Assembly: GCF_900177515.1 (NCBI RefSeq)
Contig: NZ_FXAK01000008.1
Span: 309,501 to 373,500 of the forward strand
Direction of reading: 5' to 3'
Length of the DNA stretch: 64,000 nt
From: Azospirillum oryzae
GTDB taxonomy: Bacteria > Pseudomonadota > Alphaproteobacteria > Azospirillales > Azospirillaceae
Part shown: positions 15,654-24,612 of the stretch, in pieces
Layout: each line of letters begins with the position of its first letter
Position numbering within the stretch: position 1 is the stretch's first letter
Translations under genes and position numbers: made by a program
Notes under the pieces: model-generated
The model's input: only the letters and a program-made list of their open reading frames with translations
The model's database searches: none
What the model was told of the DNA's origin: nothing

Positions 15654-16613
15654 TCACTTGGCGTCGAAATATCCGGCCTGGATGGTCTTGCCGATCAGGT
15701 TGCAGATGATGCGGCCGGCGGTGATCGCGGTGATGCCGTTGAGGTCCTTCTTCGGCGTGATCTCCACGATGTCCATGCCGACGACGCGGCCCTTGGCCAC
15801 CAGCCCGTGGATCAGCGTGCGGATCTGCGGATAGGTGACGCCGCCCGGCGCCGGGCCGTTGACCGCCGGCATGATGGTCGGGTCCATGCCGTCGGCGTCG
15901 ATGGTCAGGTAATAGCGGCCGCCGTCGGGAATGCGGTCGAGCACCGCCTTCATGCCGATCTCCTGCAACTCGACGTCGGGGACCAGCACCGCGCCGTAGG
16001 AAATCGCCGCTTCGACCTCTTCCGGCCGGGCGCTACCGGCGGAGCGCAGGCCGATCTGGAAGATCTGGCCGATATGGTCCATCTCGGCGGCGCGGCGGAT
16101 CGGGCTGGAATAGCCGTTGCGGGCGCCGTTCACGTCGTCGCGCCAATCGAGATGCGCATCGATGTGGACCAGGGTGATCGGCCCCTGGTCGTCATAGGCG
16201 CGCAGCACCGGGATCGGGATGCCGTGGTCGCCGCCGATGACGATGGGCAGCATGCCCTTGGCCAGCATCCGGCGCACCACCGCCTCGGCATTGCGGTAAT
16301 GCAGGTCGAGGTCGCGGGCGTCGGCCTTCACGTCGCCGCAATCCACCACCTTGATGTCCTTGCCGCCCAGCAGCGGACCGCCGATGTCGAAGTCCCAGCG
16401 CTCCAGCTTGCGCAGCGCCCGCTCGGTGTAGCGGCGCACCCAGGTCGGGGCGTTGGTCTGGTCGTTGGTCACCTCGTCGATCGAATAGGGATCGCCGTAG
16501 GGAATGCCGAGGATGCCGATATGGCCGTCGAGCTGGTCGATGTCGGTGCAGATCGGGAAGTCGAGGAAGCTCTGCAGTTCGCGGCGCGGCGGGTTGGTCA
16601 GGCTGGTGCTCAT
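15654..16613 (-). CDS. Agmatinase / guanidino-acid ureohydrolase family protein
   Basis: A 319-residue ureohydrolase (arginase/agmatinase/guanidinobutyrase superfamily). The two-manganese site is intact: GGDHGIPIPVL, then HIDAHLDWRDD, then TIDADGMDPTIMPAVNG. The family hydrolyses a guanidino group to urea plus an amine. The GGDHG form replaces the commoner GGDHS. The ATG at 16613 is chosen because the coding pattern begins there (MSTSLTNPPRREL). It stands between hutF and ridA in one orientation. The exact substrate (agmatine, guanidinobutyrate, guanidinopropionate or another) cannot be read from the sequence. Confidence 0.88.
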   Translation of the reverse strand: MSTSLTNPPRRELQSFLDFPICTDIDQLDGHIGILGIPYGDPYSIDEVTNDQTNAPTWVRRYTERALRKLERWDFDIGGPLLGGKDIKVVDCGDVKADARDLDLHYRNAEAVVRRMLAKGMLPIVIGGDHGIPIPVLRAYDDQGPITLVHIDAHLDWRDDVNGARNGYSSPIRRAAEMDHIGQIFQIGLRSAGSARPEEVEAAISYGAVLVPDVELQEIGMKAVLDRIPDGGRYYLTIDADGMDPTIMPAVNGPAPGGVTYPQIRTLIHGLVAKGRVVGMDIVEITPKKDLNGITAITAGRIICNLIGKTIQAGYFDAK

Positions 16614-16666
16614 GGCGGCGGTTCTTCTTTTCGGTTGGCGGGACGGTTGGCGGCAGGACCGGAGCC

Positions 16667-17086
16667 TCAGGCGTCGGGGATCACCGCGGTCGCATCGACC
16701 TCCACCACCCATTCCGGGCGGGCGAGCGCGCTGACCACGATGCCGGTGGACACCGGATAGACGCCCTTCAGCCACTTGCCGATGGTGCGGTAGACCGGCT
16801 CGCGGTAGCGCGGATCGGTGATGTAGACGGTGATCTTGCAGATGTGCTCCAGCGACGACCCGGCCTCCTCCAGCAGCATCTTGATGTTGGACATCGCCTG
16901 CTCGGTCTGGCCGGCGGCATCGCCGACGGCGACGCTTTCGCTGGTGTCGAGATTCTGGCCGATCTGGCCGCGGACGAAGACCATGGTGCCGCGCGCGACG
17001 ACGGTCTGGCACAGGTCGTTGTCGATCGACTGCTCGGGATAGGTCTTCTTGGTGTTGAACTGGCGGATGCGGGTGTGGACGGTCAT
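16667..17086 (-). CDS. RidA family protein (enamine/imine deaminase)
   Basis: A 139-residue protein of the RidA/YjgF/UK114 family. The characteristic core is visible: VVARGTMVFVRGQIGQN, the motif VGDAAGQTEQAMSNIKMLLE, and KITVYITDPRYREPVYRTI near the usual active-site region. RidA enzymes hydrolyse reactive enamine or imine intermediates released by PLP enzymes or amino-acid oxidases. It follows the transporter genes and precedes the ureohydrolase, so it probably deals with an imine formed during degradation of the imported nitrogen compound. The start at 17086 (MTVHTRIRQFNTKKTYPEQS) fits the family. Confidence 0.87.
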   Translation of the reverse strand: MTVHTRIRQFNTKKTYPEQSIDNDLCQTVVARGTMVFVRGQIGQNLDTSESVAVGDAAGQTEQAMSNIKMLLEEAGSSLEHICKITVYITDPRYREPVYRTIGKWLKGVYPVSTGIVVSALARPEWVVEVDATAVIPDA

Positions 17087-17192
17087 GGCGGAAGCCCTGG
17101 TCAGGTTCGGGGTTGGGTAAGCAGGCAAGGGGGTGGCGTGCGGCGGTCCCGTTCGGGTGCGCCGGCTGGAAAAATCTTCGGAAACGGCCCGG

Positions 17193-19319
17193 TCAGTGCG
17201 GCGCGTCGCCGGCCAGTTCCGGGAAGACCGCGGCGCGTTCGGCCAGCGTCGCCAGCGGGATGTGGCAGGCGATGCGGTGGCCGTCGTCCGTCCGGTGAAC
17301 CGGCGGAGCCTGCTCGTCGCAGACCGCACCCAGCTTGCGCGGGCAGCGGGCGGCGAAGGCGCAACCCTGCCCGCCGGGGGTGGGGGCCGCGTCCTCCAGC
17401 AGGATCCGCGGCGTCTCCTGCCCATCCTCGGCCAGCCGCGGCACCGCGGACAGCAGCGCCTCGGTATAGGGATGGTAGGGCGGGCGGAGCACGCGGCCGG
17501 TCGGACCCTCCTCGCAGATGGTGCCGCCATAGACGACCAGCACGCGGTCGGCGATGTGCGACACCACGGCGATGTCGTGGGTGATGAAGAGGTAGGACAG
17601 CCCCATCTCGTCGCGCAGTTCGGCCAGCAGGTTCAGGATGTTGGCCTGGACCGAGACGTCGAGCGCCGACACCGCCTCATCGCAGACGACGAAGTCCGGA
17701 TCGGTGGCGAGCGCACGGGCGATGTTGACGCGCTGGCGTTCGCCGCCGCTCAGCTCGTGCGGATAGCGGTCGGCGTAGGCGGACGGCAGCCCGACACGGG
17801 TCAGCAGGCCGGCGACGGTCTTGCGCCGCTCCTCCGCGTCCGCCCGGCCGGCCAGCACCAGCGGCCGGTCCATGGCATCCCCCACCGTCTTGCGCGGGTT
17901 CAGCGAGGCGGCGGAATTCTGGAAGACCAGCTGGGCGCGCCGGCGCAGATCCTGGTCGCCTTGCCGCACCCGCCGGGTCAGGTCGGCCCCGTCGAACAGC
18001 ACGGTGCCGGCGCTGGGCTCGGTCAGCGCCAGCAGGGCGCGGCCGATGGTGCTCTTGCCGCTGCCGCTTTCGCCGACCACGCCCACCACCTCGCCGCGGC
18101 CGACGGTGAAGGAGACATCCTCCACCGCCACGGTGCCGGCCCGGCGCAGCCAGGGCAGGATGGAACGGTTGGCGCCGTAGATCTTGCGCAGATGGTCGAC
18201 CTCCACCAGCGGGGCAGAGCGCGGCTGCGCCTTCTTCGGATCGCGGGCAATGCCGGCATCCTCATCCGGCCAGGGGATGCCGGCCAGCGCGTCGGCCTTC
18301 CAGCAGCGCACGCCGTCGCCGGCCGCGTCCGTCAGCATCGCCTGCGGCCGGCTGCGGCAGGCCTCCTCGGCGAAGGGGCAGCGCGGGGCGAAGACGCAGG
18401 CGGCGGGCGGCCCGGAAAGCTTGGCGACCGTGCCGGGGATCGACGGCAGGCGGTGGCGCCGGCCGGCGGTGATGCGCGGCAGGGCGGCGACCAGTCCTTT
18501 GCTGTAGGGATGGGCCGGGCGGGACAGCACGCGGCCGGTCGGCCCCGTCTCCACCACCAGCCCGCCATAGAGGACGGTGACGGTCTGGCAGATGCGGTTG
18601 ACGATGCCGAGATTGTGGGAGACGAACAGCGCGCTGAGCCGATGGCTGTCGCACAGCTTGGCCAGCAGGTCGATGATGCGGGCCTCCACCGTCACGTCGA
18701 GCGCGGTGGTCGGCTCGTCGAGGATCAGCAGCTTCGGCTCGCAGCCCAGCGCGGTGGCGATCAGCGCCCGCTGCTGCATGCCGCCCGACAGTTCGTGCGG
18801 GTAGGCGGCGGCGACGCGGCGGGGATCGCGGATGCCGACCTCCGACAGCAGATCCTGCACCCGCGCCGCCGCCTGCCGGGGGGAGAAGCCCTTGTGCTGG
18901 ATCAGCGGCTCGGCGATCTGGCGGCCGACGGTCAATGCCGGGTTCAGCGAGGTGAAGGGGTCCTGGAAGACGGCGGCGATGCGGTCGCCGCGCAGGGCCC
19001 GGCGCTCCGGCGCGGACAGCCGGCGCAGGTCGGTGCCGTCGAACAGGATCTCGCCGGACTCCACCCGGCCGCCCCCGCCCAGCAGGTCGAGGATGGCCAT
19101 GGCGATGGTGCTCTTGCCCGATCCGGATTCACCGACCAGACCCATCACCTCGCCGGGACGGATGGCGAAGCCGACGTCGCTGGCAGCGCGCAGCGTGCCG
19201 CGGGCGTTGCCGTAGCTGATGGTCAGGCCGCGGACGTCGAGCAGCGGCGCCGGCTCTGGCGCGGACGCCGCAGCGGTCACCGGGGGGACGGCCGGGCGGG
19301 CTTGCGGAGCGGTCATCAT
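17193..19319 (-). CDS. Dipeptide/opine-type ABC transporter, fused double ATP-binding protein
   Basis: A 708-residue protein with two complete ABC ATPase domains, equivalent to DppD and DppF fused. Domain 1 (about 25-330) has Walker A GESGSGKSTIAMAIL, signature LSGGMQQR and Walker B LLILDEPTTALDV. Domain 2 (about 375-690) has GESGSGKSTIGRALL, LSGGERQR and VVCDEAVSALDV. Both domains end with the oligopeptide/dipeptide C-terminal cysteine-containing extension (CVFAPRCPFAEEAC; CAFAARCPRKLGAVC). It powers the permease pair encoded immediately upstream; only one base separates it from the DppC-like stop. Confidence 0.94.
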   Translation of the reverse strand: MMTAPQARPAVPPVTAAASAPEPAPLLDVRGLTISYGNARGTLRAASDVGFAIRPGEVMGLVGESGSGKSTIAMAILDLLGGGGRVESGEILFDGTDLRRLSAPERRALRGDRIAAVFQDPFTSLNPALTVGRQIAEPLIQHKGFSPRQAAARVQDLLSEVGIRDPRRVAAAYPHELSGGMQQRALIATALGCEPKLLILDEPTTALDVTVEARIIDLLAKLCDSHRLSALFVSHNLGIVNRICQTVTVLYGGLVVETGPTGRVLSRPAHPYSKGLVAALPRITAGRRHRLPSIPGTVAKLSGPPAACVFAPRCPFAEEACRSRPQAMLTDAAGDGVRCWKADALAGIPWPDEDAGIARDPKKAQPRSAPLVEVDHLRKIYGANRSILPWLRRAGTVAVEDVSFTVGRGEVVGVVGESGSGKSTIGRALLALTEPSAGTVLFDGADLTRRVRQGDQDLRRRAQLVFQNSAASLNPRKTVGDAMDRPLVLAGRADAEERRKTVAGLLTRVGLPSAYADRYPHELSGGERQRVNIARALATDPDFVVCDEAVSALDVSVQANILNLLAELRDEMGLSYLFITHDIAVVSHIADRVLVVYGGTICEEGPTGRVLRPPYHPYTEALLSAVPRLAEDGQETPRILLEDAAPTPGGQGCAFAARCPRKLGAVCDEQAPPVHRTDDGHRIACHIPLATLAERAAVFPELAGDAPH

Positions 19320-19320
19320 T

Positions 19321-20196
19321 TCAGTGCGCTCCCGTGTTGCGCGGGTCGAGCAGGGCGCGCAGCCCGTCGCCCAGCAGGTTGATGCCGATCACCGCGGTGG
19401 CGAGCGCGAAGCCGGGGCACAGCGCGATCCAGGGCGCCTGTTCCACGAAGGGCCGCGCCTCGCTGATCATCAGGCCCCAGTCGGAGGAGGGCGGCTGCGC
19501 CCCCATGCCGATGAAGCTGAGCGAGGCGCCGAGCAGGATGGCGAAGACCACGCGCAGGCTGGCTTCCACCGCCAGCGGCGGCCAGATGTTCGGCAGGATT
19601 TCATGGAAGAGGATGTAGGCGGCGTTCTCTCCGCGCAGGCGGGCGGCGGTGATGAACTCCTCCTGCATCAGCTCCAGCGTGATGGCCCGGGTCAGGCGGA
19701 CCACCTGCGGCACATAGACGATGCCGATGGCGACGATGGCCTTCCATTGCGCCGGCTGGGTGACGGCCAGAACCAGGATGCCCAGCAGGATCGGCGGGAA
19801 GGACATCAGCACGTCCATGGCCCGCATGATCGCCTCGCCGATGCGCCCGCCCTTGTAGCCGGCGATCAGCCCCAGCGGCACGCCGGCCAGCAGGCTGAGC
19901 GCCGTGGCGGCGACGCCCATCACCAGGGAACTGCCGGTGCCGACCAGGGTGCGGCTGAACACGTCGCGGCCGAACTCGTCGGTGCCGAACCAGAACTCGG
20001 CCCCCGGCGGCTGCAGCCGGCTCATGATGTTCATCTCGTCATAGGGATAGGGGGCGATCCAGGAACCGGCGACGGCGGCCACCAACAGCGGAGCGAGCAG
20101 GACCAGTCCGACGATCAGCGAGACGGGCAGGGACGGCAGGCGCCGGCGCGGAGCCAGTTGGACGGGGGCCGGTCGGACGGGAGTCGCATCGGTCAT
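19321..20196 (-). CDS. Peptide/opine-type ABC transporter permease, DppC-like
   Basis: A 291-residue inner-membrane permease of the DppC/OppC family with an N-terminal cytoplasmic extension and six predicted helices. The N-terminal OppC signature FWFGTDEFGRDVFSRTLVGT is present, and the EAA loop is in EFITAARLRGENAAYILFHE. The C-terminus reads LNLLGDGLRALLDPR, as usual. It pairs with the DppB-like permease (one-base gap) and the fused ATPase. Confidence 0.93.
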   Translation of the reverse strand: MTDATPVRPAPVQLAPRRRLPSLPVSLIVGLVLLAPLLVAAVAGSWIAPYPYDEMNIMSRLQPPGAEFWFGTDEFGRDVFSRTLVGTGSSLVMGVAATALSLLAGVPLGLIAGYKGGRIGEAIMRAMDVLMSFPPILLGILVLAVTQPAQWKAIVAIGIVYVPQVVRLTRAITLELMQEEFITAARLRGENAAYILFHEILPNIWPPLAVEASLRVVFAILLGASLSFIGMGAQPPSSDWGLMISEARPFVEQAPWIALCPGFALATAVIGINLLGDGLRALLDPRNTGAH

Positions 20197-20197
20197 G

Positions 20198-21163
20198 TCA
20201 GGCGGCCTTCATGCCGTGGCGGATCTTCGGGTTCACATAGGCGTAGAGCAAATCGGCGGTCAGGTTGGCGAGGCAGTAGGCGGCGGAGACCACCAGGATC
20301 GTCGCCTGGATCAGCGGCAGGTCGTGGCGCTGGATGGCGAACAGCAGCAGCCGGCCCATCCCCGGATAGGAGAAGATCGTCTCGATCACCACCACGCCGC
20401 CCAGGATCAGGCCGAAGTCGATGGCGAGCACGGTGATGGTCGGCAGCAGCGCGTTCTTCAGCGCATGGCGCAGGATGACCACCGATTCCGGCATGCCCTT
20501 GGCGCGGGCGAACTTCACGTAGTTGGTCTGCAGCACGTCGATCATGCTGGAGCGCGTCAGCCGGGCGATGCGGGCCAGCAGCATCAGCACCAGCGTGACG
20601 ACCGGCAGCACCAGATGCGAGGCCCAGGGCAGGAAACCGTCGGAGAGCGGGGCATAGCCGCCGGTCGGCAGCAGCTTCATGTAGCTGCCGAAGATCAGCA
20701 CCAGCACGATGGCCCAGAAGAAGTCGGGGACGGCAATGCCGAGGTAGGAGACGCCGGAAACCAGCTGGTCGGTCAGCTTGCCGCGCCGCACCGCCGCCAG
20801 GACGCCGAGCCCGATGCCGACCACCGCCACCACCGCCAGGGCCACGACGGCCAGCACCAGCGAGCGGGCCAGCGCCTCCATCAGGATGGGAGCGATGGGC
20901 TGTTCCAGCACCAGCGAGCGGCCGAGGTCGCCGCGCAGGATGCCGGCCGCCCACTGCCCGTACTGAACGATCAGCGGCTGGTCCAGCCCGAGCTTGACCG
21001 CGATGGCGTCCACCACCTCCTTCGAGGCGAACTGGCCGGCGATCATCGAGGCGACGTCGCCGGGCATCGCCTGCGTCACCAGGAAGATCAGGACCGACAT
21101 CACGGCCAGGACCAGCGCCAGATAGACGAGACGGGTCAAAGTGTAGGCAAGCATGGGCAGCAT
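20198..21163 (-). CDS. Peptide/opine-type ABC transporter permease, DppB-like
   Basis: A 321-residue DppB/OppB-family permease. The N-terminal helix MLAYTLTRLVYLALVLAVMS, the motif FLVTQAMPGDVASMIAG, the EAA loop NYVKFARAKGMPESVVILRH and the pattern ETIFSYPGMGRLLLFAIQ near the C-terminus are all typical. The start MLPMLAY at 21163 has GGGG just upstream; the internal ATG three codons later is also possible. It follows the binding-protein gene, with an intercistronic hairpin in the gap. Confidence 0.93.
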   Translation of the reverse strand: MLPMLAYTLTRLVYLALVLAVMSVLIFLVTQAMPGDVASMIAGQFASKEVVDAIAVKLGLDQPLIVQYGQWAAGILRGDLGRSLVLEQPIAPILMEALARSLVLAVVALAVVAVVGIGLGVLAAVRRGKLTDQLVSGVSYLGIAVPDFFWAIVLVLIFGSYMKLLPTGGYAPLSDGFLPWASHLVLPVVTLVLMLLARIARLTRSSMIDVLQTNYVKFARAKGMPESVVILRHALKNALLPTITVLAIDFGLILGGVVVIETIFSYPGMGRLLLFAIQRHDLPLIQATILVVSAAYCLANLTADLLYAYVNPKIRHGMKAA

Positions 21164-21182
21164 CCCCGGAAGGAGGAGGGAA

Positions 21183-21207
21183 ACCGGCCGCCATGGACGC
21201 GGCCGGT
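21183..21207 (-). terminator. Intercistronic hairpin after binding-protein gene
   Basis: ACCGGCCG (21183-21190) and CGGCCGGT (21200-21207) form a perfect 8-base stem with a 9-base loop between the binding-protein stop (21220) and the DppB-like start (21163). No T-run follows on the minus strand. It is better read as an attenuating or mRNA-stabilising structure, giving more binding protein than permease, than as a full terminator. Confidence 0.5.
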
Positions 21208-21219
21208 CTCCGGTCGGCC

Positions 21220-22722
21220 TCAGTCGACCGACACGTCGCGCAGGTCGAGGAACATCATCGGGTGCGAATGGAACCCGTGCACCTTGGTGCTGAGGCCGTT
21301 GATGTGGTTGATGACGTAGGGGATGACGCCGGGCGAATCCTCCACCGCCAGCGCCTGGACCTGGCCGTAGAGCGACTTGGCCTCCTCATCGCTTTTCGCC
21401 TGACGGGCGCTGTCGAGCAGCGTGTCCATCTTGGGATTGGAGTAGTTCCACAGCGCTGTGTTCCACGACCCCTGCGAGTGGTACCAGGGATAGACCGAGG
21501 TATCGATGGTCGGGCGGCTGAAGAAGCCGTCGATGTAGAAGCCGGCCTTGCCTTCGATGTCCTTCAGAAAGACGTCGAAGGGCACGCGCTGGACGTTGAC
21601 GGTGATGCCCGCCGGCTTCAGCAGTTCGCGCACGGCGAGGCCGAGACGTTCGCGGGTGGCGCGGCCGGCCGGCGTGTGCAGCGTGATCTCGAAGCCGTTG
21701 GGATAGCCGGCCTCGGCCAGCAGCTTCTTGGCCCCGGCCGGGTCGCCCTTGGCGATCTTCAGGTCCTTGTTGTAGTAGGGGTGGCTCGGCGGGATCGGCG
21801 AATGGGTCGGGGTGCCGTTGCCGAACAGCGCGATCTGGGTGATCGCCTGCTTGTCGAGCGCCATCGCCACCGCCTTGCGCACGCGCGGATCGTCGAAGGG
21901 CTTCACCTTGTTGTTCATGATGACGCCGTCCCAGGTCGAGGTCGGGACGGAATCGATCTTGAGGTTCGGGTCGGCCTTGACCTTGTCGATGGCCTCCAGC
22001 GGCAGGTTCCACACCAGATCAAGCTCGCCGGTGGTGAGCGCCGCCACCTGGGCCGCCGGTTCCGGCAGGATGCGCACCACCACCTCGTCCAGCTTCGGCA
22101 GGCCGGGTTCGAAATAGTTGGGGTTGCGCTTCAGGACGACGCGGTCGCCGGGGGCGAAGGAGACGAATTCGAACGGGCCGGTGCCGACCGGCTTGGAAGC
22201 CAGCGTGTCGATGGCGTCGCGCGGCACGATGCGCGCCTGCCGTTCGCCGAACAGTTCGGCGAAGCCGGCATAGGGGGTCTTCAACTGGAACTGGACGGTC
22301 AGCGGGTCCAGCGCCTTCATCGACTCCACGATCTCGAAATTGACGCGGGCGGTGGAGCCGGTCGCCTTGTCCTGGATGCGGGCGATGGTGGCGACGACGT
22401 CCTCGGCCTCCAGGTCCTTGCCGTTGTGGAACTTCACGCCCTTGCGCAGGTGGAAGGTCCAGGTCTTCAGGTCGTCGCTGTGCTCCCAGCGTTCGGCCAG
22501 ATCGGGCTTCACCGTCATGTCGTGGCCGATGACGGTCAGGCCGTTGAAGATCAGATAGGCGGCGACATACTCCTGGCCGCCCTTCATCTTGGCGGGGTCG
22601 AGCGTGTTCAGGTTCGAATCCACCGAAACCTTGAGCGTGCCCGCGGCCTGGACCGACATGGCCGTCCCGGACAGGAGGATGGCCGAGAGCACGGCCCGTG
22701 CCACCAAACGTCGCATCATCAT
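21220..22722 (-). CDS. ABC transporter substrate-binding protein, SBP_bac_5 (peptide/opine/nickel) family
   Basis: A 500-residue family 5 extracellular solute-binding protein. A Sec signal peptide covers about residues 1-26 (ending SGTAMSVQA, then AGTLKVS). Family features include DSNLNTLDPAKMKGGQEYVA, LRKGVKFHNGKDLEAEDVV, KPVGTGPFEFVSFAPGDRV and DDPRVRKAVAMALDKQAI. It is the first gene of a minus-strand run with two permeases, the fused ATPase and then the RidA/ureohydrolase/HutF/ArgE enzymes. The substrate is therefore plausibly a guanidino or formimino nitrogen compound rather than a peptide. AGAGGGG precedes the ATG. Confidence 0.93.
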   Translation of the reverse strand: MMMRRLVARAVLSAILLSGTAMSVQAAGTLKVSVDSNLNTLDPAKMKGGQEYVAAYLIFNGLTVIGHDMTVKPDLAERWEHSDDLKTWTFHLRKGVKFHNGKDLEAEDVVATIARIQDKATGSTARVNFEIVESMKALDPLTVQFQLKTPYAGFAELFGERQARIVPRDAIDTLASKPVGTGPFEFVSFAPGDRVVLKRNPNYFEPGLPKLDEVVVRILPEPAAQVAALTTGELDLVWNLPLEAIDKVKADPNLKIDSVPTSTWDGVIMNNKVKPFDDPRVRKAVAMALDKQAITQIALFGNGTPTHSPIPPSHPYYNKDLKIAKGDPAGAKKLLAEAGYPNGFEITLHTPAGRATRERLGLAVRELLKPAGITVNVQRVPFDVFLKDIEGKAGFYIDGFFSRPTIDTSVYPWYHSQGSWNTALWNYSNPKMDTLLDSARQAKSDEEAKSLYGQVQALAVEDSPGVIPYVINHINGLSTKVHGFHSHPMMFLDLRDVSVD

Positions 22723-23013
22723 GAAAGCCCCTCTGTTTGCCGGTCCTTACGGCGGACCTTGGTTTCCGCTTGATCGAAACGGTCTCACAGGGCCGCAGCC
22801 GGAGGAAAGGGCGGCGGGACGACGACAAACCGGGCGGCGGACGGGCTAAAACTTAGGCAGGCAGTCGATGCGCATAGATTTTGTGCAGCGCACTCTCGAT
22901 GAAACCCCTGGTTTTCCTGTGCTTTTCGCGAATGGTTCGATGGCCCCGCTTGCCGAAAAAGCAGGCCGCCGCCGACCGACCGGCATACCCATCATGACCG
23001 ATTTTCATCGACA
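22723..23013. promoter_or_regulatory. Intergenic region upstream of the minus-strand ABC operon
   Basis: A 291-base gap that should hold the promoter of the binding-protein operon (minus strand) and the 3' flank of the MmgE/PrpD gene. The stretch around 22850-22980 is clearly less GC-rich than its neighbours and contains the near-symmetrical TTTTGTGCAGCGCACTC. No convincing gene, RNA or terminator is visible. Confidence 0.4.
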
Positions 23014-24426
23014 TCATGAACAGCCGCCATGGTGGGCAAGGTCGAACAGGCTGGACAGGTCGGACTCCGCCTCCAGCCGGCGCAATTTCCGGTGGAGGCG
23101 TTCCGCGCCGCCCGGCCCGACCGCGCGGGCGGCGCAGATCAGGAACTTGGCCGAATGCTCCGCCGCCGACAGCGGGCGGGCCACCGTGCCGCGCGCAGAG
23201 GCGCAGAAGCGGACGAAGCGCTCCCCAGAGGTCGTCTCGATGCTCACCTCGGCGCCCTCCGGCGCGCTGCGGGCGCGGTCGGGATCGGCGTTCCATTCCG
23301 GATCGGCCGTCATATGGACACGCCCGATGGCTTGGCGCAGCTCCGGGTCGGCGAGTGCCGTCTCATCGAGATGGTCCAGCGCCAGCGTTCCGTGCAGCAT
23401 CGCGCAGGCCACCGCGAAAGGCAGGCTGAAGCGGGCTTCTCCCGCAGTCATCGGACGGTCGTAGGTCAGGTTGGCGGCGACCACCGGCGGGACCCGGCAG
23501 TTGACGATCCGGATGTCGCCGGGTGTGAGCCCCCGCTCCGCCATCAGGTCGCGCACCGCGTCGATGGCGGCATGGGCGGACAGGCAAACCGGATAGAGCT
23601 TGGTGTCGATGCCGGGGTCGAGCAGGCGCCAGCGTTGGCCGAGCGCCTCCAGGGCGGTCGGATCGAAGCGGCCGGCCGCAATCAGGCGGGCGAAACCGCG
23701 CGGATCCTCCACCACCGCATGGGGCACGGTCAGGCCCCGCGCAGCCAGCCGGGCGGCCCGCACGCCGTTCGCCGCGGCCTGTGCGGCGAGCAGCGGCTTG
23801 GCACCTGTGCCGAAGCAGGCGCGCAAACCCCCGGTCCCGCACAGTGCAAAGGCGATGGCATCGGCCGCCGTCCGTCCGTCCAGACCGAGGGCCCTTGCGG
23901 CGGCGGCGGTGGCGCCGACGGTGCCGAACAGCGCGGTGGTCCACCAGCCGGCATGATAGACACCGTTGCCGACCGCCTCCGCCAAGGCATATTGCGCCTC
24001 CGCGCCGGCCACGACGGCGGTGAGCAGATCGCTCCCCGTACCGCCGGCCGCCTCGACCATCGCCAGCGCCGTCGGCACCACGACGGCGGAGCCGTGGACG
24101 AAGCCGGCATAGCTGTTGTCGTCGAAATCCAGCGCATGGGCGGCTGCGACATTGGCGAAGGCGGCACCCTCCGCGCACAGGCGGCCACCGGTCAGCAGCC
24201 GCGATGGTCCCGCGGCATAGCTTTCCAGCGCGTCGTCCGCCGCCAGCCGGGCGGCCGCCTCCCCGGTCCCGGCGAGCGCCACTCCCAGCGTGTCGACGAT
24301 GCAGTCCAGCGCGACGGCAGAGGCCGCTTCCGGCACATCGCATCGTCGCAACCCCGCCACCCAATCGCCGATCTGCCGGGCGGCGGCGGTGGGGGAGGGG
24401 AGATCGTCAGGGGGCAGCAGCGTCAT
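23014..24426 (-). CDS. MmgE/PrpD family protein
   Basis: A 470-residue protein of the MmgE/PrpD superfamily, which includes 2-methylcitrate dehydratase, cis-aconitate decarboxylase and immune-responsive gene 1. Family patterns seen are CIVDTLGVALAGTGEAAARL near the N-terminus, AAAHALDFDDNSYAGFVHGS (the conserved Asp-rich active-site segment), GYHAGWW-like NGVYHAGWWTTALFGTVGA, and LYPVCLSAHAAIDAVRDL. The LysR gene is divergent from it. No prpB or prpC neighbours are present, so methylcitrate dehydration is not implied; a small polycarboxylate is the likely kind of substrate. Confidence 0.87.
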   Translation of the reverse strand: MTLLPPDDLPSPTAAARQIGDWVAGLRRCDVPEAASAVALDCIVDTLGVALAGTGEAAARLAADDALESYAAGPSRLLTGGRLCAEGAAFANVAAAHALDFDDNSYAGFVHGSAVVVPTALAMVEAAGGTGSDLLTAVVAGAEAQYALAEAVGNGVYHAGWWTTALFGTVGATAAAARALGLDGRTAADAIAFALCGTGGLRACFGTGAKPLLAAQAAANGVRAARLAARGLTVPHAVVEDPRGFARLIAAGRFDPTALEALGQRWRLLDPGIDTKLYPVCLSAHAAIDAVRDLMAERGLTPGDIRIVNCRVPPVVAANLTYDRPMTAGEARFSLPFAVACAMLHGTLALDHLDETALADPELRQAIGRVHMTADPEWNADPDRARSAPEGAEVSIETTSGERFVRFCASARGTVARPLSAAEHSAKFLICAARAVGPGGAERLHRKLRRLEAESDLSSLFDLAHHGGCS

Positions 24427-24509
24427 GGCAGGGTCTCCGGCGGGACTGGCAGGCAGGGTCCCAAGGCTGCCGCGAAAGTCACGGTTACCGTCAGCCGGAG
24501 AAAATTATT

Positions 24510-24565
24510 TCATGGTCGGCATGAGCGGCATTCATGAGAGCATCGGGCATAAGATCGGGCATAAG
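24510..24565. promoter_or_regulatory. Candidate LysR operator and 12-base tandem repeat
   Basis: The divergent mmgE/LysR promoter holds TCATG-GTCGG-CATGA, a perfect 5-5-5 inverted repeat (24510-24524), and a perfect tandem duplication of ATCGGGCATAAG (24542-24553 and 24554-24565). The region is AT-richer than its surroundings (AAAATTATTT at 24501-24510). Binding by the adjacent LysR protein is an inference from position. Confidence 0.45.
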
Positions 24566-24612
24566 ATAGTATGCAGGAAGCAGCCGCCACCGACCCCGAA
24601 GATGGGAGCCCC

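Noticed and set aside
13039..16613. Complete histidine-utilisation operon
   Set aside because: Only HutF is present; no hutH, hutU, hutI or hutG homologue is found in the window.
23014..24426. 2-Methylcitrate dehydratase PrpD proper
   Set aside because: No prpB or prpC neighbours and only superfamily-level similarity, so the family name MmgE/PrpD is used.
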